Of a stretch of 28,254 bases of DNA, positions 14,522 through 24,644 are shown piece by piece. Numbering within the stretch: the first letter of the stretch is position 1; every line of letters starts with the position of its first letter. A program made the position numbers and the translations under genes. The notes under the pieces were generated by a model. It was not told the DNA's origin and searched no databases. It saw only the letters and a list, made by a program, of their open reading frames with translations. Source of the DNA: DASVEE01 sp036399695 (GTDB lineage: Bacteria > Acidobacteriota > Thermoanaerobaculia > Gp7-AA8); NCBI GenBank assembly GCA_036399695.1, contig DASWMP010000196.1, positions 1 to 28,254 of the forward strand, read 5' to 3'.

Positions 14522-14537
14522 ACCACCAGGAGGTGGT
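14522..14537 (+). promoter_or_regulatory. Hairpin enclosing the ribosome-binding site of the kinase operon
   Basis: ACCACC-AGGA-GGTGGT forms a perfect 6-bp stem just before ATG 14540. The ribosome-binding site AGGAGG (14528-14533) is split between loop and stem, so folding would reduce translation of the first operon gene. Confidence 0.5.
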
Positions 14538-14539
14538 GC

Positions 14540-16929
<2,390 letters not shown>

Positions 16930-16933
<4 letters not shown>

Positions 16934-17313
16934 GCAGAATTCTGATCGTCGAAGACAACGAGCTGAATCGCGACATGCTCTCGCGCCGCCTCGGCCGCAG
17001 GGGCTACGAAGTCCTCTTAGCCACAGATGGCCAGCAGGGCATCGACGTGGCGCAGTCCGGCGCGCCCGATCTGATCCTCATGGACATGAGCCTTCCGGTA
17101 GTGGACGGCTGGGAAGCGACACGCCGCCTGAAACAGGACGAACGTCTCCGCCGCATCCCGATCATCGCCCTCACGGCCCATGCCATGGCTACCGATCGCG
17201 AGAAAGCGCTCGAGGCGGGCTGCGACGACTACGACACGAAGCCGATCGAGCTGCCGCGGCTGCTCTCCAAGATCGCGGCGCTGCTCGTGCCGCCGCCGGA
17301 GGTGACGTCGTGA
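16930..17313 (+). CDS. Single-domain response regulator (DivK-like)
   Basis: This 127-aa receiver has E8-D9 in the acidic pocket, D52 (LILMDMSLP) as phospho-acceptor, T82 (LTAHA) and K104 (DTKP). It closely resembles DivK-type shuttle receivers. The ATG overlaps the preceding kinase stop (ATGA at 16930-16933) and its own stop overlaps the next start (GTGA). Its place between two kinases suggests it carries phosphate or an allosteric signal from one to the other. Confidence 0.92.
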
Positions 17314-18734
17314 GCACGGCCGCCAAGTCGTCCTCCGAAGCCACGCCGACGGAGGCCCGGACGCACGTTTCCCCGCAGTTGCTGCACGACCTGCGCAGCC
17401 CGCTCAACCAGATCATCGGTTACTCCGAAATGATGTGTGAGGAAGCAGAAGCTCAGGCCTCCGTCGATCTGCAGCGTGTGTGCGAGGCCGGATATCGAAT
17501 GCTTGCGCTGATCGAGCAGAACTTCACCACTGAGCTCGACAAAGAGATGGGCAGGAGCACGCGCGAGCCTGCCGCGCCGCATGTGATGCCGCCGGCTGAA
17601 CCCTCGGCCACCACGCCAGGACTGCTGCTGGTCGTCGACGACGACGCCGGCAACCGCGACGTGCTCTCCCGCCGGCTCAGGCGGCAGGGGCACCGGGTCG
17701 TCACGGCGAGCAGCGGACCGGATGCACTGCAGCTCATGCGCGGGACCGAGTTCGACGCCGTGCTGCTCGACATCATGATGCCCGGCATGGACGGTTACGA
17801 GGTGCTCGGTCACGCCAAAGGCGACGACCGGCTGCGCCGCGTGCCGGTGATCATGATCTCGGCCATCGACGAGGTGCAGTCGGTGGTGCGGTGTATCGAA
17901 GCGGGCGCCGAGGACTACCTCGCCAAGCCGTTCGACGCCACCCTGCTCCGGGCACGCCTCGGCGCGGCGCTCGAAAAGAAGCGCGGACGCGATCGCGAGG
18001 CGGTGCTGTACGAGCAGCTCCAGCAGAACTACCGCAAGCTGCAGGAAGTCGAGAAGCTGCGCGACGACATGCGCAACATGATCGTGCACGACCTGCGCAC
18101 GCCGCTCACCTCGGTGATCGTCGGCGTGGACATGCTGGCCAGTCACGGGACGCTCAACGAGGTACAGCGCGAGATGGTCTCCATCGCCGCGAGCGGCGGG
18201 AAGACCCTCCTCGGTATGATCAACGACCTGCTGGACGTCGAGAAGATGGAAGCCGGCGCCACCCAGCTCGCGTACGGCGAACTTTCCGCGGCCGCCCTCG
18301 TCCGCGGGGCAATCGAGCAGGTCAGCTCGCTCGCGGAGCTTCAGGAGACGACGCTCGCCACCGAGCTTGCCGCCGGCCTGCCACCGTTCGCCGGCGACGA
18401 GAACAAGTTGAGCCGTACTCTGGTGAACCTGATCGCGAACGCGATCAAGTTCACGCGCCGCGGCACCGTCACGATCGCCGTCTCCCAGAACGACCCGGAA
18501 AGCATCCGCTTCGCCGTTCGCGACACCGGCTCCGGCATCCCGCCCGAGGCGTTCGGTCGCATCTTCGAGAAATTCAGCCAGCTCGATGCCGCGAACAGAG
18601 TCGGCACCGGCCTCGGCCTCGCGTTCTGCAAGCTGGCCGTCGAAGCACACGGCGGGCGGATCGAGGTCGAGAGCGCGCCCGGCATAGGAAGCACGTTCTC
18701 GTTTACGATTCCGTTGGTGGCGCCGTATGAATGA
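17310..18734 (+). CDS. Histidine kinase with orphan N-terminal DHp-like segment (DHp-REC-HisKA-HATPase)
   Basis: This is a 474-aa soluble protein. Residues 20-72 form a complete-looking DHp hairpin with H26 (LLHDLRSPLNQIIGYSEMM) but no ATPase domain follows it. A receiver (about 105-220) has D154 and K206. A short coiled linker then leads to HisKA with H260 (IVHDLRTPLTSVIVGVDML) and HATPase (NLIANAIKF 373-381, DTGSG 405-409, GTGLG 432-436). The first DHp could act as a phosphotransfer site fed by another kinase. The GTG start at 17310 has GGAGG 7 nt upstream and overlaps the previous stop. The end overlaps the next start by 8 nt. Confidence 0.92.
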   Translation: MSTAAKSSSEATPTEARTHVSPQLLHDLRSPLNQIIGYSEMMCEEAEAQASVDLQRVCEAGYRMLALIEQNFTTELDKEMGRSTREPAAPHVMPPAEPSATTPGLLLVVDDDAGNRDVLSRRLRRQGHRVVTASSGPDALQLMRGTEFDAVLLDIMMPGMDGYEVLGHAKGDDRLRRVPVIMISAIDEVQSVVRCIEAGAEDYLAKPFDATLLRARLGAALEKKRGRDREAVLYEQLQQNYRKLQEVEKLRDDMRNMIVHDLRTPLTSVIVGVDMLASHGTLNEVQREMVSIAASGGKTLLGMINDLLDVEKMEAGATQLAYGELSAAALVRGAIEQVSSLAELQETTLATELAAGLPPFAGDENKLSRTLVNLIANAIKFTRRGTVTIAVSQNDPESIRFAVRDTGSGIPPEAFGRIFEKFSQLDAANRVGTGLGLAFCKLAVEAHGGRIEVESAPGIGSTFSFTIPLVAPYE

Positions 18735-19122
18735 GACAAATGAGAGACCTGAAAGGGTGCTCGTGGCTGACGACGATCCGTCGATCCTGCTCCTCGTGAC
18801 CCGGATTCTGACGCGGGCGCAGTATCGCGTGGACACGGCCGTCAATGGGCGCGACGCACTCGAGAAGCTCGCCGAGACGCACTATGACGTCGTGGTGCTG
18901 GACCTGATGATGCCGGAGGTCAGCGGGCTTCAGGTCATCAACGAGGTGGCCGCACGGCCCCGGGCACCACGGTTCATCGTCATCATGTCCGCGGGCTCGC
19001 CGAGCCTGCTCGAGCAGGCCAGCGCGCCGAACGTCTTCGCCACCCTGCGAAAGCCGTTCGAGATCGAGGAACTGGTCGCGGCAGTCGACGCCTGTGTCAC
19101 CATAACGCGAGAAGCACCATGA
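18727..19122 (+). CDS. Single-domain response regulator
   Basis: This 131-aa receiver has D15-D17 (ADDDPS), D59 (VLDLMMP), S88 (MSAGS) and K109 (RKPF). It starts inside the last codons of the preceding kinase and its stop overlaps the KaiC-like start by ATGA. It is the last receiver before the ATPase, which makes it the natural link from the relay to KaiC. A similar receiver is at 24901. Confidence 0.92.
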   Translation: MNETNERPERVLVADDDPSILLLVTRILTRAQYRVDTAVNGRDALEKLAETHYDVVVLDLMMPEVSGLQVINEVAARPRAPRFIVIMSAGSPSLLEQASAPNVFATLRKPFEIEELVAAVDACVTITREAP

Positions 19123-20588
19123 CCACGACTCAGGACGAATTCGCCGCAACAGGCATCGCCGGCCTCGACGAAGTTCTGCACGGCGGCCTGCCGAAACACC
19201 AGATGTACTTCATCCAGGGCGATCCCGGTGCGGGCAAGACCACGCTCTCGTTCCAGTTCCTGCTCGAGGGTGTCCGCCGCGGCGAAAAGACCATGTACGT
19301 GACGCTGTCGGCCTCCTCGCGCGACCTGCACCGTGTGGCGCGCTCTCACGGCTGGACGCTCGACGGTATCCACGTGCACGAGCAGTTTCAGACGGCCATG
19401 TCCGCGGATTCGACGATGTTTCGTCCGGCCGAGGTGGAGCTGGCGAAAACCGTCCGGGCCATCCTCGACGCCATTGCCGCTCACGAGCCGGATCGCGTGG
19501 TGATCGACTCGCTCGCGGAGATCCGGCTCCTCTCCGAGAGCGCCCTGCGCTATCGCAAACAGTTGCTGACGCTCAAGGAGTTCTTCCGGGACCGGAAGAT
19601 CACGGCGCTGGTGCTGGACGACCGCTCCGTTTCCGCCCGCGAGTCGGAGGTGCAGGGGCTGGCCGAAGGGGTGATCGTGCTCTGCGCGAGCGCGCCGATG
19701 TACGGCAACACGAGGCGGCGCCTCGAAGTCGTCAAGCTGCGCGGGGTCGCGTTTCGCGGAGGCTTCCATGACTTCAACATCGAGAAGGGCGGCCTGGTCG
19801 TCTTTCCCCGGCTGACGGCGGGAGAGCATCAGGTGAGCGATCACGAGGGCACGGTCTCGAGCGGGATCCCGGAGATGGACGCGCTGGTCGGCGGCGGCCT
19901 GGAACGTGGAACCACGACGATGATCATGGGGCCGGCCGGCGTCGGGAAATCGTCGCTCGCTCTGCAGTTCGCCACCGCGGCGGCCGCCGCGGGCGAGCGG
20001 ATCGCGTTCTTCATCTTCGAAGAGCACCGCAGCGTCTTCATCAAGCGCGCGGCCTCGCTCGGTTTCGACGTGCCGGCACTCATCCAGAACGGATCCATGC
20101 TCGTGCATCAGATCGACCCGGCGGAGATGTCGGCCGGCGAATTCGCGTATGCGATCCGTCTGGCGGTGGAGAGGGACAAAACGTCGATCGTCGTGATCGA
20201 CAGCCTGAACGGCTACTTCAACGCCATGCCGGAAGAGCACTTCCTCACGCTGCACCTGCACGAGCTGCTCAGCTATCTGGCCGATGCCGCCATCACGTCG
20301 ATCCTGATCGTCTCGCAGCACGGCGCGCTCGGTCACGTGTCGTCGCCGGTGGACGTGAGCTATCTCGCCGACGCCGTGATCCTGCTGCGCTACTACGAGA
20401 CACGCGGGGCGTTCCGCCGCGCGATCTCCATGCTGAAGAAGCGCACCAGCGAGCACGAACAGAGCGTGCGCGACTACCAGCTCACGTCGAAGGGCGTCCG
20501 CATCGGGAACGTGCTCGAGGAGTTCCGCGGCATCCTCTCGGGGATGCAGTCGACCGAGGCTCCGCCGAAACCGCAGATCGCGCCGTGA
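19119..20588 (+). CDS. KaiC-like double-domain ATPase, relay-operon copy
   Basis: The protein has 489 aa and two RecA-like domains. CI has Walker A GDPGAGKT (34-41), but LSASS (63-67) replaces the catalytic Glu pair. CII has Walker A GPAGVGKS (271-278) and keeps E301-E302 (FEE). The phosphosite region reads VSYLAD (413-418): the Ser aligns with the first phosphosite of KaiC and the Thr is replaced by Tyr. The tail is short and has no long coiled coil. It belongs to the broader KaiC/RadA-type signalling ATPases. It overlaps the preceding receiver (ATGA) and ends the five-gene operon. The pattern of catalytic residues is opposite to that of the KaiC at 3027. I infer it is the output of the relay; ATP turnover is probably at CII only. 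Confidence 0.88.
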   Translation: MTTTQDEFAATGIAGLDEVLHGGLPKHQMYFIQGDPGAGKTTLSFQFLLEGVRRGEKTMYVTLSASSRDLHRVARSHGWTLDGIHVHEQFQTAMSADSTMFRPAEVELAKTVRAILDAIAAHEPDRVVIDSLAEIRLLSESALRYRKQLLTLKEFFRDRKITALVLDDRSVSARESEVQGLAEGVIVLCASAPMYGNTRRRLEVVKLRGVAFRGGFHDFNIEKGGLVVFPRLTAGEHQVSDHEGTVSSGIPEMDALVGGGLERGTTTMIMGPAGVGKSSLALQFATAAAAAGERIAFFIFEEHRSVFIKRAASLGFDVPALIQNGSMLVHQIDPAEMSAGEFAYAIRLAVERDKTSIVVIDSLNGYFNAMPEEHFLTLHLHELLSYLADAAITSILIVSQHGALGHVSSPVDVSYLADAVILLRYYETRGAFRRAISMLKKRTSEHEQSVRDYQLTSKGVRIGNVLEEFRGILSGMQSTEAPPKPQIAP

Positions 20589-20608
20589 GCATGACCCGAA
20601 CCGGTCCT

Positions 20609-20683
20609 GGAGTGCGGTGGCGAGTAGCGTAGCCACCGCTCTTACGCGTGTCGCAGAGCGGTGGCTTGTCGCCACCGCACTCC
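20609..20683. repeat. Nested/double hairpin repeat between convergent genes
   Basis: The outer arms 20609-20623 and 20669-20683 pair perfectly over 15 bp (GGAGTGCGGTGGCGA). The inner arms 20631-20642 and 20655-20666 pair perfectly over 12 bp. The same sequence can instead fold as two side-by-side GCGGTGGC/GCCACCGC hairpins, like a double REP. It fills most of the gap between the stops at 20588 and 20699. Confidence 0.85.
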
Positions 20684-20698
20684 GGGATTACTCAGCGG

Positions 20699-21904
20699 TC
20701 ACACTACCGGGCGGTGGATCGGCAGCCTGACCACGAATTCGGAGCCCTTCCCCGGTCCCTCGCTGAACGCCTCGATCGTGCCGCCATGTGCCTGGACGAG
20801 GTGACGCACGATGGCCAGACCCAGACCGAGGCCGTGCGCCTTCTTGGCGACCCCTTCGGCCTGGCGATAGCGGTCGAAGACGTACGGCAGCAGGTCCGCG
20901 GCCATGCCTTCACCGGTGTCGCTCACCCGGATGACGGCCTGCTCCCCTTCGCGGGAGAGCGAGACGCGCACCTCCCCTCCCGGCGGGGTGAACTTGATGG
21001 CGTTGGAGAGGAGATTCCATCCGATCTGCAGGAAACGTGTTTCGTCCACCCACGCGGTCAGCGGCTCGTCCGGAACGTCCATCTGGAGGAGCGTTCCATG
21101 TTCGTCCGCGGCGGGCCGGAATGTGGCCACGATGTTCCGGATGAGGGGTCCGAGCAACGCCTCGGCAGGCTGGATCATCGCCTTGCCGGCGATCATCTTG
21201 GAGACGTCCATGAGGTCTTCGATGATGTGCGCCTGAACTCTGGTGCTCGTTTCGATCATCGCCAGCGCGGTGCTGGCTTCCTCTTCGTCGAGGTCGCCCA
21301 TCCGGAGGAGTTGAATCCAGCCGCGGATGGCGGTCATCGGCGAACGAAGCTCGTGGCCGAGGGTGGCAAGGAATTCGTCTTTCGCACGAGTGACCTGATC
21401 GTGCGCGCGCACGATCTCGATTGCGGATGCGGCCAGTTCGTCGAGCAGCCGTTTGACCTCGTATTGCCGCCTGCGGCCGCGCAGGGCGGCGTCGGTAGCG
21501 GTCATGAATGTGGCGATGCCGAGTGGGCGCTCCAGGAGGATGATCTGTGCGCGCGGGCCGAGGAGCTCCGTCGCGTGGAAAGCCGCATCCTCGAAGCTGC
21601 CTCCGAAGAGCAGGACCGGCATCTCGGACCACGGCTCCTGCCGTTCGAGCACACCGCGAAGCGCGGACGCGGACTCGTCGCCGGCAAAGGCCTCGGAGGC
21701 GAGGAGAACCACGCCCGCTCCGGTTTCCAACTCGCGGACCAGTGCCGGGACGTCCTCGACGATGCAGACCTCGAGGCCGCGCTCCTGCAGGATGCCGGCG
21801 ATCAGCGGGGCGTCGTCACCGGTCGGCGCGAGGACCAGAATGCGCTCCGACGCGTGTAACGCCGCAACCACCCGGGGGTCCGTCACCGCGGCGTCCGCGC
21901 TCAA
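20699..21904 (-). CDS. Histidine kinase with degenerate receiver at its N-terminus
   Basis: This is a 401-aa soluble protein. Residues 20-140 have the receiver fold pattern (RILVLAPTGDD, VVLLASEAF, PVLLFGGS), but the phospho-Asp position is Ala/Ser (69-70) and the KP motif is RP (R126), so it is a pseudo-receiver. A linker leads to HisKA with H184 (LGHELRSPMTAIRG) and HATPase (NLLSNAIKF 297-305, DTGEG 329-333, HGLGLGLA from 357). The start is TTG 21904, directly next to the stop of the 79-aa gene, with GGGAG upstream; no better start was found. It converges on the KaiC relay operon. Pseudo-receivers are known to sense redox or protein partners in clock kinases such as CikA, so a link to KaiC is attractive but unproven. 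Confidence 0.88.
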   Translation of the reverse strand: MSADAAVTDPRVVAALHASERILVLAPTGDDAPLIAGILQERGLEVCIVEDVPALVRELETGAGVVLLASEAFAGDESASALRGVLERQEPWSEMPVLLFGGSFEDAAFHATELLGPRAQIILLERPLGIATFMTATDAALRGRRRQYEVKRLLDELAASAIEIVRAHDQVTRAKDEFLATLGHELRSPMTAIRGWIQLLRMGDLDEEEASTALAMIETSTRVQAHIIEDLMDVSKMIAGKAMIQPAEALLGPLIRNIVATFRPAADEHGTLLQMDVPDEPLTAWVDETRFLQIGWNLLSNAIKFTPPGGEVRVSLSREGEQAVIRVSDTGEGMAADLLPYVFDRYRQAEGVAKKAHGLGLGLAIVRHLVQAHGGTIEAFSEGPGKGSEFVVRLPIHRPVV

Positions 21905-22144
21905 TCAGCAGCGCTCCCTCACGATGGCCGTGGCCTGCTTCTCGAGGGTTTCGCAGCAGGTGATCCAGGTCGACTCGAACCAGCCGTTCTCGCGCGCATG
22001 AATCGTGACGGCGATGACGGCCTGGGCGTGCTCGACGCAGCGCAACGCGGCCGCATCGGAGAGCCGCCCGTCCAGCCGCTCGCGCAATCGCGCGCCCGCC
22101 CGGTCGGTGATCGTGACGTGTGTGGAGTCGATGGTCAGCGTCAT
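21905..22144 (-). CDS. Small unknown protein (79 aa) in operon with the pseudo-receiver kinase
   Basis: A 79-aa soluble protein starts at ATG 22144, with a GGGGGGA stretch 10-11 nt upstream. It has no signal or membrane segment. The central part is helical (ALRCVEHAQAVIAVTIHA) and the C-terminal part has a CC pair and a final Cys. The family is not recognised. Its stop codon is immediately followed by the TTG start of the kinase, so translation is coupled and a role with that kinase is likely. Confidence 0.65.
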   Translation of the reverse strand: MTLTIDSTHVTITDRAGARLRERLDGRLSDAAALRCVEHAQAVIAVTIHARENGWFESTWITCCETLEKQATAIVRERC

Positions 22145-22169
22145 ATGCTTTCGTTCCCCCCTGCTGTTC

Positions 22170-22200
22170 CGGGAGCACGGCCGCGAAGGCCGCGCTCCCG
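22170..22200. terminator. Strong hairpin between the RRM gene and the 79-aa gene
   Basis: CGGGAGC-A-CGGCC-GCGAA-GGCCG-C-GCTCCCG has 12 base pairs with one internal mismatch and a GNRA-like loop. It lies downstream of the RRM gene on the minus strand. It has no T-run, so it may be a weak terminator or processing site, or another palindromic repeat. Confidence 0.5.
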
Positions 22201-22223
22201 TCCGTCATGCGTCGTGCGTCGCG

Positions 22224-22469
22224 CTATTTGCGCGGGCGCGACTCGTTGACCTTGAGGGCCTGACCGTTCACGTCGCGGCCATCGAGGCCGGTGATCGCGG
22301 CCTGCGCCTCGGCATCGCTGCCGTACTCGAGGAAGCCGAAGCCCTTCGATTCGCCGCTGCCACGCTCGGTGGCGACGTTTGCGGAAATGAGTGTGCCGTA
22401 CGTCACGCCGAGCTCGTTGAGCTGCGCGTCGTCCACCTGCTTGGAGAGATTACCTACGTAGACTTTCAT
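22224..22469 (-). CDS. RRM-domain RNA-binding protein
   Basis: This 81-aa protein is a single RRM domain with no tail. RNP2 is VYVGNL (3-8) and RNP1 is KGFGFLEY (42-49), both with the aromatic residues needed to stack on RNA. It resembles the short RNA-binding proteins found in many bacteria, including cold-regulated cyanobacterial Rbp proteins. AGGAG lies 5 nt before the ATG. The roughly 140-nt upstream region is dense in hairpins, so the protein may bind its own leader. The start and motifs are secure; its RNA targets are unknown. Confidence 0.93.
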   Translation of the reverse strand: MKVYVGNLSKQVDDAQLNELGVTYGTLISANVATERGSGESKGFGFLEYGSDAEAQAAITGLDGRDVNGQALKVNESRPRK

Positions 22470-22496
22470 GGAAGCTCCTGACCGGCCGGGCCGGCG

Positions 22497-22609
22497 TTCT
22501 TTCAGAGCGGCCGCAAAGCGGCTGCGAAAGAAGGGAACGCTAAGAGGGGTGAGTCCAGAGTTTCTGACTTAGTTCAGAAGGACTGAAGTGGCAGGGAAGT
22601 TTCCCTGCC
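22497..22609 (-). promoter_or_regulatory. Structured leader region of the RRM gene (three hairpins)
   Basis: Three stem-loops lie within 140 nt upstream of the RRM start. 22497-22532 has a 7-bp outer stem (TTCTTTC/GAAAGAA) around an inner GC stem. 22562-22579 is TTCTGA with TCAGAA. 22590-22609 is GGCAGGGAA-GT-TTCCCTGCC, a perfect 9-bp repeat. A 5' UTR with thermosensor or autoregulatory function is possible. I could not place the promoter. The remainder of the 22470-22712 gap shows nothing clear. Confidence 0.5.
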
Positions 22610-22712
22610 GAGACCCACCATACGCGGCGCACGCGTCTTTGTCACTGCGGAATATTCGGACGCTGCATGAGACCCGCTGTCCCTGGACGCGGAGCAAGTC
22701 TCGGGGACCCGC

Positions 22713-23117
22713 TCACGTCCTGGTCCAGATCTCCTTCAAGCCCAGCAAATGAACCGCGCCGGCCACAGCGGATACAACCGAAGTCACGATCCAGAACCGC
22801 AGGCTGTTGCCCGGAAAGAACGGCACCAAGGCGAAGGCCGCGACTCCCCTGAGCAGATAGACGGCGCCGATGCCGAGGAGTACAGCGTGCAGGAACGGCA
22901 GGCGTCCGATCACCCCAGCACCGGACATGGCGTACACCGACCAGATGCTGAGAACGCAGACGATCGCCGTCGTTACGACGGTCGGGTACCAATGCCCCCG
23001 TTCAGCCATGCGCGCCATGCGCTCCCCTGCGCCCATGAAGCGGTACCACGGCGCACCGAAGACGATGCAGCCGACGTGCAGCAGCGCGGCCACCGCCGAG
23101 AAGATGGCACCAGCCAT
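22713..23117 (-). CDS. Small four-helix membrane protein, unknown
   Basis: Starting at ATG 23117 gives 134 aa with four hydrophobic segments (around AIFSAVAALLHVGCIVF, TTAIVCVLSIWSVYAM, HAVLLGIGAVYLLRGVAAFAL and FWIVTSVVSAVAGAVHLLG). No catalytic motif was seen. An in-frame start at 23228 would add 37 residues but would overlap the likely divergent promoter of the RedB-like gene, so I prefer 23117; the ribosome-binding site is weak for both. The family resembles uncharacterised inner-membrane proteins. Confidence 0.65.
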   Translation of the reverse strand: MAGAIFSAVAALLHVGCIVFGAPWYRFMGAGERMARMAERGHWYPTVVTTAIVCVLSIWSVYAMSGAGVIGRLPFLHAVLLGIGAVYLLRGVAAFALVPFFPGNSLRFWIVTSVVSAVAGAVHLLGLKEIWTRT

Positions 23118-23165
23118 AAGTAAGTTACTTTGCAGAGTCTTGATGAGGTCGTCCCCCGTCGTGAC

Positions 23166-23171
23166 TATACT
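23166..23171 (+). promoter_or_regulatory. Candidate -10 (TATACT) in a divergent gap
   Basis: TATACT with upstream TG is a fair -10 for the RedB-like gene (start 23255). The reverse strand reads AGTATAG at the same place and could serve the membrane-protein gene. No convincing -35 was seen for either direction. Confidence 0.3.
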
Positions 23172-23254
23172 TGGTGCGACGAAATATTGATGCGCGTTTG
23201 ACGGTGTTGTCACCGGCATCGAAGACAATCGCGGCCGCTCCGAAAGAGAAAATC

Positions 23255-23914
23255 ATGTCGAACAAGCGCCGCAATGCGGCGATCTGCGCAGCGGCTGTCG
23301 TGTGGCTCGCGGGCATCGTTTACGGGTCGTTCGCCATGTGGCAGTTCCAGCGGAAGGCCGGCGAAGGCGCGACCGCTCCGTCGAGTTGGCCGACGTCGAG
23401 CCGGCTGTCGCTCGCGAAGGATGCGCCGACGGTGGTGATGTTCGCCCATCCGCGCTGCCCCTGTACGCGTGCGAGCGTCGGTGAGCTGCGCGAGCTTCTG
23501 AGCGGCCCGCTGCGCAAAGCGCGGAGTGTCTACGTGCTCGTGCTCAAGCCGCGGGAGTTCCCGCGGGATTGGGAGAAGACGGACGTCTGGCACAACGCCG
23601 CTTCGATCCCGGGCGTGACGGTGATCTCCGACGTCGACGGCGTGGAAGCCGCACGCCTCGGTGCTCGGACGTCGGGACAGACACTCGTTTACGCGGCCGA
23701 CGGGAAGCTCGTCTTCAGCGGCGGCATCACGGCCCTGCGCGGCGAGGCCGGTGAGAACCTCGGCAGCCGCAGCGTCGGCGCCGTGCTCGCCGGCCAGGCA
23801 CCGTCGCGGGACGTGACGCCGGTGTTCGGTTGCCCGATCCGCACGGGCGACACCCCGCCCCAATCGGCACCTTCGACAACGCAAAGCTCTGGTCGGCCAG
23901 GGAGGACATCATGA
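23255..23914 (+). CDS. RedB-like membrane-anchored thioredoxin-fold protein
   Basis: Starting at ATG 23255 (AAAGAGAA upstream) gives 219 aa. One N-terminal membrane helix (about 8-28) anchors a thioredoxin-like domain. The redox motif is CPC (C68-x-C70) in HPRCPCTRAS rather than the usual CxxC, followed by SIPGVTVISD, the RTSGQTLVY strand and GGITALRGE, as in proteins annotated RedB. A further Cys (C193, FGCPI) sits near the C-terminus. It probably acts in periplasmic thiol or peroxide chemistry. The stop overlaps the next start by ATGA, so it is coupled to the membrane sensor at 23911. Confidence 0.75.
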   Translation: MSNKRRNAAICAAAVVWLAGIVYGSFAMWQFQRKAGEGATAPSSWPTSSRLSLAKDAPTVVMFAHPRCPCTRASVGELRELLSGPLRKARSVYVLVLKPREFPRDWEKTDVWHNAASIPGVTVISDVDGVEAARLGARTSGQTLVYAADGKLVFSGGITALRGEAGENLGSRSVGAVLAGQAPSRDVTPVFGCPIRTGDTPPQSAPSTTQSSGRPGRTS

Positions 23915-24618
23915 CCGTCGGTACGCTGGACAAGGGCGAGCAGAGCGTCGCCGAGCGAATCAACTCGCTCTTTCATGAACGGTGGCAGGCGCGCCTCGCC
24001 AAAGTCGACCGCATGTTCGCGGTCCTGATGATCGCGCAGTGGATCTTCGCCGTGCTCGTCGCGCTCGTCCTTTCTCCTTACGCCTGGAGCGCGAAGACGC
24101 GGGTCATCCATACACACGTCTACGTGGCGGTCTTCATGGGTGCGGCCATCGCGCTGCTTCCGATCGTGCTGGCGAAGTACCGCGCCGGCACTCCCCTCAC
24201 GCGCCACGTCATCGCCATCTCCCAGATGCTCATGTCCGCGCTGCTCGTCCATCTCAGCGGCGGCCGCATCGAGACGCACTTCCACGTCTTCGGATCGCTG
24301 GCGTTCCTTGCGTTCTATCTCGACTGGAAAGTACTGATCACCGCCACCATCACCGTCGCGAGCGAGCACTTCCTGCGCGGCGCGTTCTGGCCGGAGTCGG
24401 TGTACGGCATCACGAATCCGGAGTGGTGGCGCTTTCTGGAACACGCGTTCTGGGTCGCCTTCGAGGACGTCATTCTCATCTGGGGATGCGTGATCGGACT
24501 CCGCGACATGAGGACCTCGGCCGAGCAGCAGGTCGCGGTCGAACAGCTCACCGAGATGGAGCAGCTCAAGACGGCCGCTCTGGAGATGGCGCTCGCCGAG
24601 TTCGGCGCGTCCGCGTAA
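23911..24618 (+). CDS. Stand-alone multi-helix membrane sensor domain without kinase
   Basis: This 235-aa protein has about five hydrophobic segments between residues 36 and 195. It matches the N-terminal sensor region seen fused to hybrid kinases and diguanylate cyclases in many bacteria: HTHVYVAVFMG (67-77), TRHVIAISQM (97-106), GGRIETHFHVFGSLAFLAFY (117-136) and a FLRGAFWPESVYG stretch (154-166). Conserved H67, H69, H99, H114, H123, H125, H153 and H178 could bind a metal or haem; this is inference. The chain ends in a short coiled coil (200-228) with no kinase, GGDEF or other output. GGGAGGAC is about 5 nt before the ATG. It overlaps the RedB-like gene. Confidence 0.75.
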   Translation: MTVGTLDKGEQSVAERINSLFHERWQARLAKVDRMFAVLMIAQWIFAVLVALVLSPYAWSAKTRVIHTHVYVAVFMGAAIALLPIVLAKYRAGTPLTRHVIAISQMLMSALLVHLSGGRIETHFHVFGSLAFLAFYLDWKVLITATITVASEHFLRGAFWPESVYGITNPEWWRFLEHAFWVAFEDVILIWGCVIGLRDMRTSAEQQVAVEQLTEMEQLKTAALEMALAEFGASA

Positions 24619-24644
24619 CCGCGCCTGCTGGAGACGATGACCGG

